Origin: Kiritimatiellota bacterium
Lineage (GTDB): Bacteria > Verrucomicrobiota > Lentisphaeria > Oligosphaerales > JAADHN01
Assembly: GCA_013151865.1 (NCBI GenBank)
Contig: JAADHN010000137.1
Location: forward strand, 33,516-97,515
DNA: 64,000 nucleotides
Direction of reading: 5' to 3'
The translations under genes and the position numbers were made by a program. Below, piece after piece: positions 62,963-64,000 of this stretch. Within the stretch, counting starts at the first letter, position 1; each line of letters opens with the position of its first letter. The notes beneath the pieces were generated by a model. That model worked only from the letters and a program-made list of their open reading frames with translations, was not told where the DNA came from and did no database searches.

Positions 62963-63785
62963 CCTGTTTCTCCCGAAATCACTGCACTGCACGATCATTC
63001 CCGCGCCGAATCTGAACGGCTTGGCTTGCCGCGCGGGGATGCCGGAAGAAGGCCGCCCCGCCCAGCACGACTCGTCGCGCCATAGCCCCCCGATGGGCGG
63101 CGCGGAGAGGGTGCGACCACTTTCCGGCAACCCCATGCCGCTTGCCTCGTCCAGAACCGGGCTCGCACGCGACCGGGGCCCCTTTCTCCTTTCTCTTTCT
63201 TGGACACCCTCAAGATAAGACTCGGATTCGATTGTGAAAACCGTTCACGCGTCAAAACGGGTGGAAACCTCTGTGGTCGAAGAATCCTCGGGATCTCTTG
63301 ACTTCCATGATGACTTCCATGAAGAGAAGATGCTGACCCGGGTGCCCCTCGGCCTCACAGCGCACGGCTCAAACGACGCCAGGAATACATGTCCGTAGCT
63401 GATTCACCCAACTGCGCCCGGGCCAGCCGTTTTTTCCACGCCCGTTCAGGGCCCAGCACCGCCGCCGCCCGGACTGCGGGAGACTTCTTTTGCCCAAGAA
63501 TCCTCAAAACTCCCTTGAAACCATTACGAACTCCGTCCCGTTATGGCGTCCGTTATGATGTCATCACGTTGCTACTCCCCCCCTCTTTTTTCTCCTTTTC
63601 CTCTCTTTTTGAATCGTGAATCGAGCACCGGCGGGGAAACCGGCGGGCCGGCGGGGCGTAAGGTCCGGCGTCACTCCAGCGCCGTCCGGTTTCGACCCGC
63701 ACCGCCCGAGCCCTCCACCCTGCATGCAGGCTTTGAAAAGGCCCCCAAGAACGCCGCCGTTCCGGGGAAAATGTCAAAACAGGCG
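62963..63785. other. Intergenic region, no firm feature
   Basis: No gene is seen in these 823 bases. A short direct repeat (TGACTTCCATGA, 63299-63321, two copies) and a T-rich run (63579-63610) are the only notable features. I see no promoter. Confidence 0.45.
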
Positions 63786-64000
63786 TTATCTTCCGCTTAT
63801 TGCACGAAAGCTCCAATCCCCCAAGCCGAGAATGCTTCGGCCAAAGGCCTGGAGGCCGTCGTCCTCGACGGTGAATTGTGCGCGGATCTCGGCGGAGACC
63901 GGCTTTCCGCCGTCCCGCCGAGCGGGACAGGCACGTCCCCTCGGGCGGACTCCGCAGTCCCTGCCGAGCAGGGTCGCTCGGGGACTCGCTCTGCCGCCCT
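63786..64000 (-). CDS. Possible partial coding sequence (C-terminus only)
   Basis: A minus-strand frame from the window edge ends with TAA at 63786. Its last 36 residues (about VSAEIRAQFTVEDDGLQAFG, then RSILGLGDWSFRAISGR) look protein-like. Farther upstream the text becomes Arg/Gly/Pro-rich and overlaps a GC-rich block also found near 4262-4278. The gene is either incomplete in the window or disrupted by that block. I cannot name it. Confidence 0.3.
   Translation of the reverse strand, partial: GGRASPRATLLGRDCGVRPRGRACPARRDGGKPVSAEIRAQFTVEDDGLQAFGRSILGLGDWSFRAISGR

Noticed and set aside
63299..63321. Tandem repeat of TGACTTCCATGA as a CRISPR start
   Set aside because: Only two copies, no spacer structure and no cas genes.

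Overview
The window is GC-rich DNA from a Gram-negative-type bacterium, most likely of the Planctomycetes-Verrucomicrobia-Chlamydiae group and possibly Kiritimatiellota. The evidence for this is: a very divergent ftsA-ftsZ pair; a Tol/TonB-type energy module, an AsmA-like protein and a heptosyltransferase-type glycosyltransferase (outer membrane); repeated Gfo/Idh/MocA oxidoreductases and uroporphyrinogen-decarboxylase-fold proteins (three of each); DUF4838 and DUF6785-type proteins; and large exported beta-helix, PQQ-propeller and HEAT-LamG proteins typical of polysaccharide-degrading members of that group. The phylum assignment is inference; no rRNA is present.

Layout. 1-4227: a hybrid histidine kinase followed directly by a Gfo/Idh/MocA oxidoreductase. 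4597-9456 (minus): a catabolic-looking operon of TIM-barrel protein, UroD-like protein and exported DUF4838 glycosidase-like protein. 10001-14427 (plus): a zinc-ribbon protein, an AsmA-like protein, an amidohydrolase, thiE and a hypothetical. 14473-23946 (minus): HtrA protease, FtsB-like protein, UroD-like protein, large exported protein, DUF6785 membrane protein and a second oxidoreductase. 23999-29009 (plus): DUF2851 protein, phosphoesterase, GT9 glycosyltransferase and an exported hypothetical. 28983-35917 (minus): VWA protein, aroB, dprA and topA. 36372-39406 (plus): cca and murJ, overlapping by 4 bases. 39573-43893 (minus): ftsA, ftsZ and an orphan ABC permease. 44760-48228 (plus): TolQ/TolR/TonB module and two short single-gene units with near-consensus promoters. 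48726-62962 (minus): a coiled-coil exported protein, MscS channel, exonuclease, threonine synthase, UroD-like protein, beta-helix protein, PQQ propeller, HEAT-LamG protein and a third oxidoreductase.

How the genes work together. Housekeeping blocks (division, topology, aromatic amino acids, tRNA maturation, envelope energisation) are interleaved with accessory blocks that look built for unusual sugars. In those blocks exported glycosidase-like proteins would release substrates, a large membrane protein would import them, and NAD-dependent oxidoreductases and UroD-fold enzymes would process them. The chemistry is not determined by the sequence.

Mobile and regulatory structure. Two related families of short inverted-end repeats lie between genes (47380-47730, 59797-60070; and 4403-4573, about 9786-9884, 12410-12584). 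Five promoters with a -35/-10 spacing of exactly 17 bases and three strong intrinsic terminators are visible. Shine-Dalgarno sequences of the AGGAGG type are common, and GTG and TTG starts are frequent. I found no complete CRISPR array, rRNA, tRNA or phage module. The strongest leads for something new are the FtsZ with a disabled catalytic loop, the topoisomerase I with three extra repeats, and the short strongly driven genes of unknown function.
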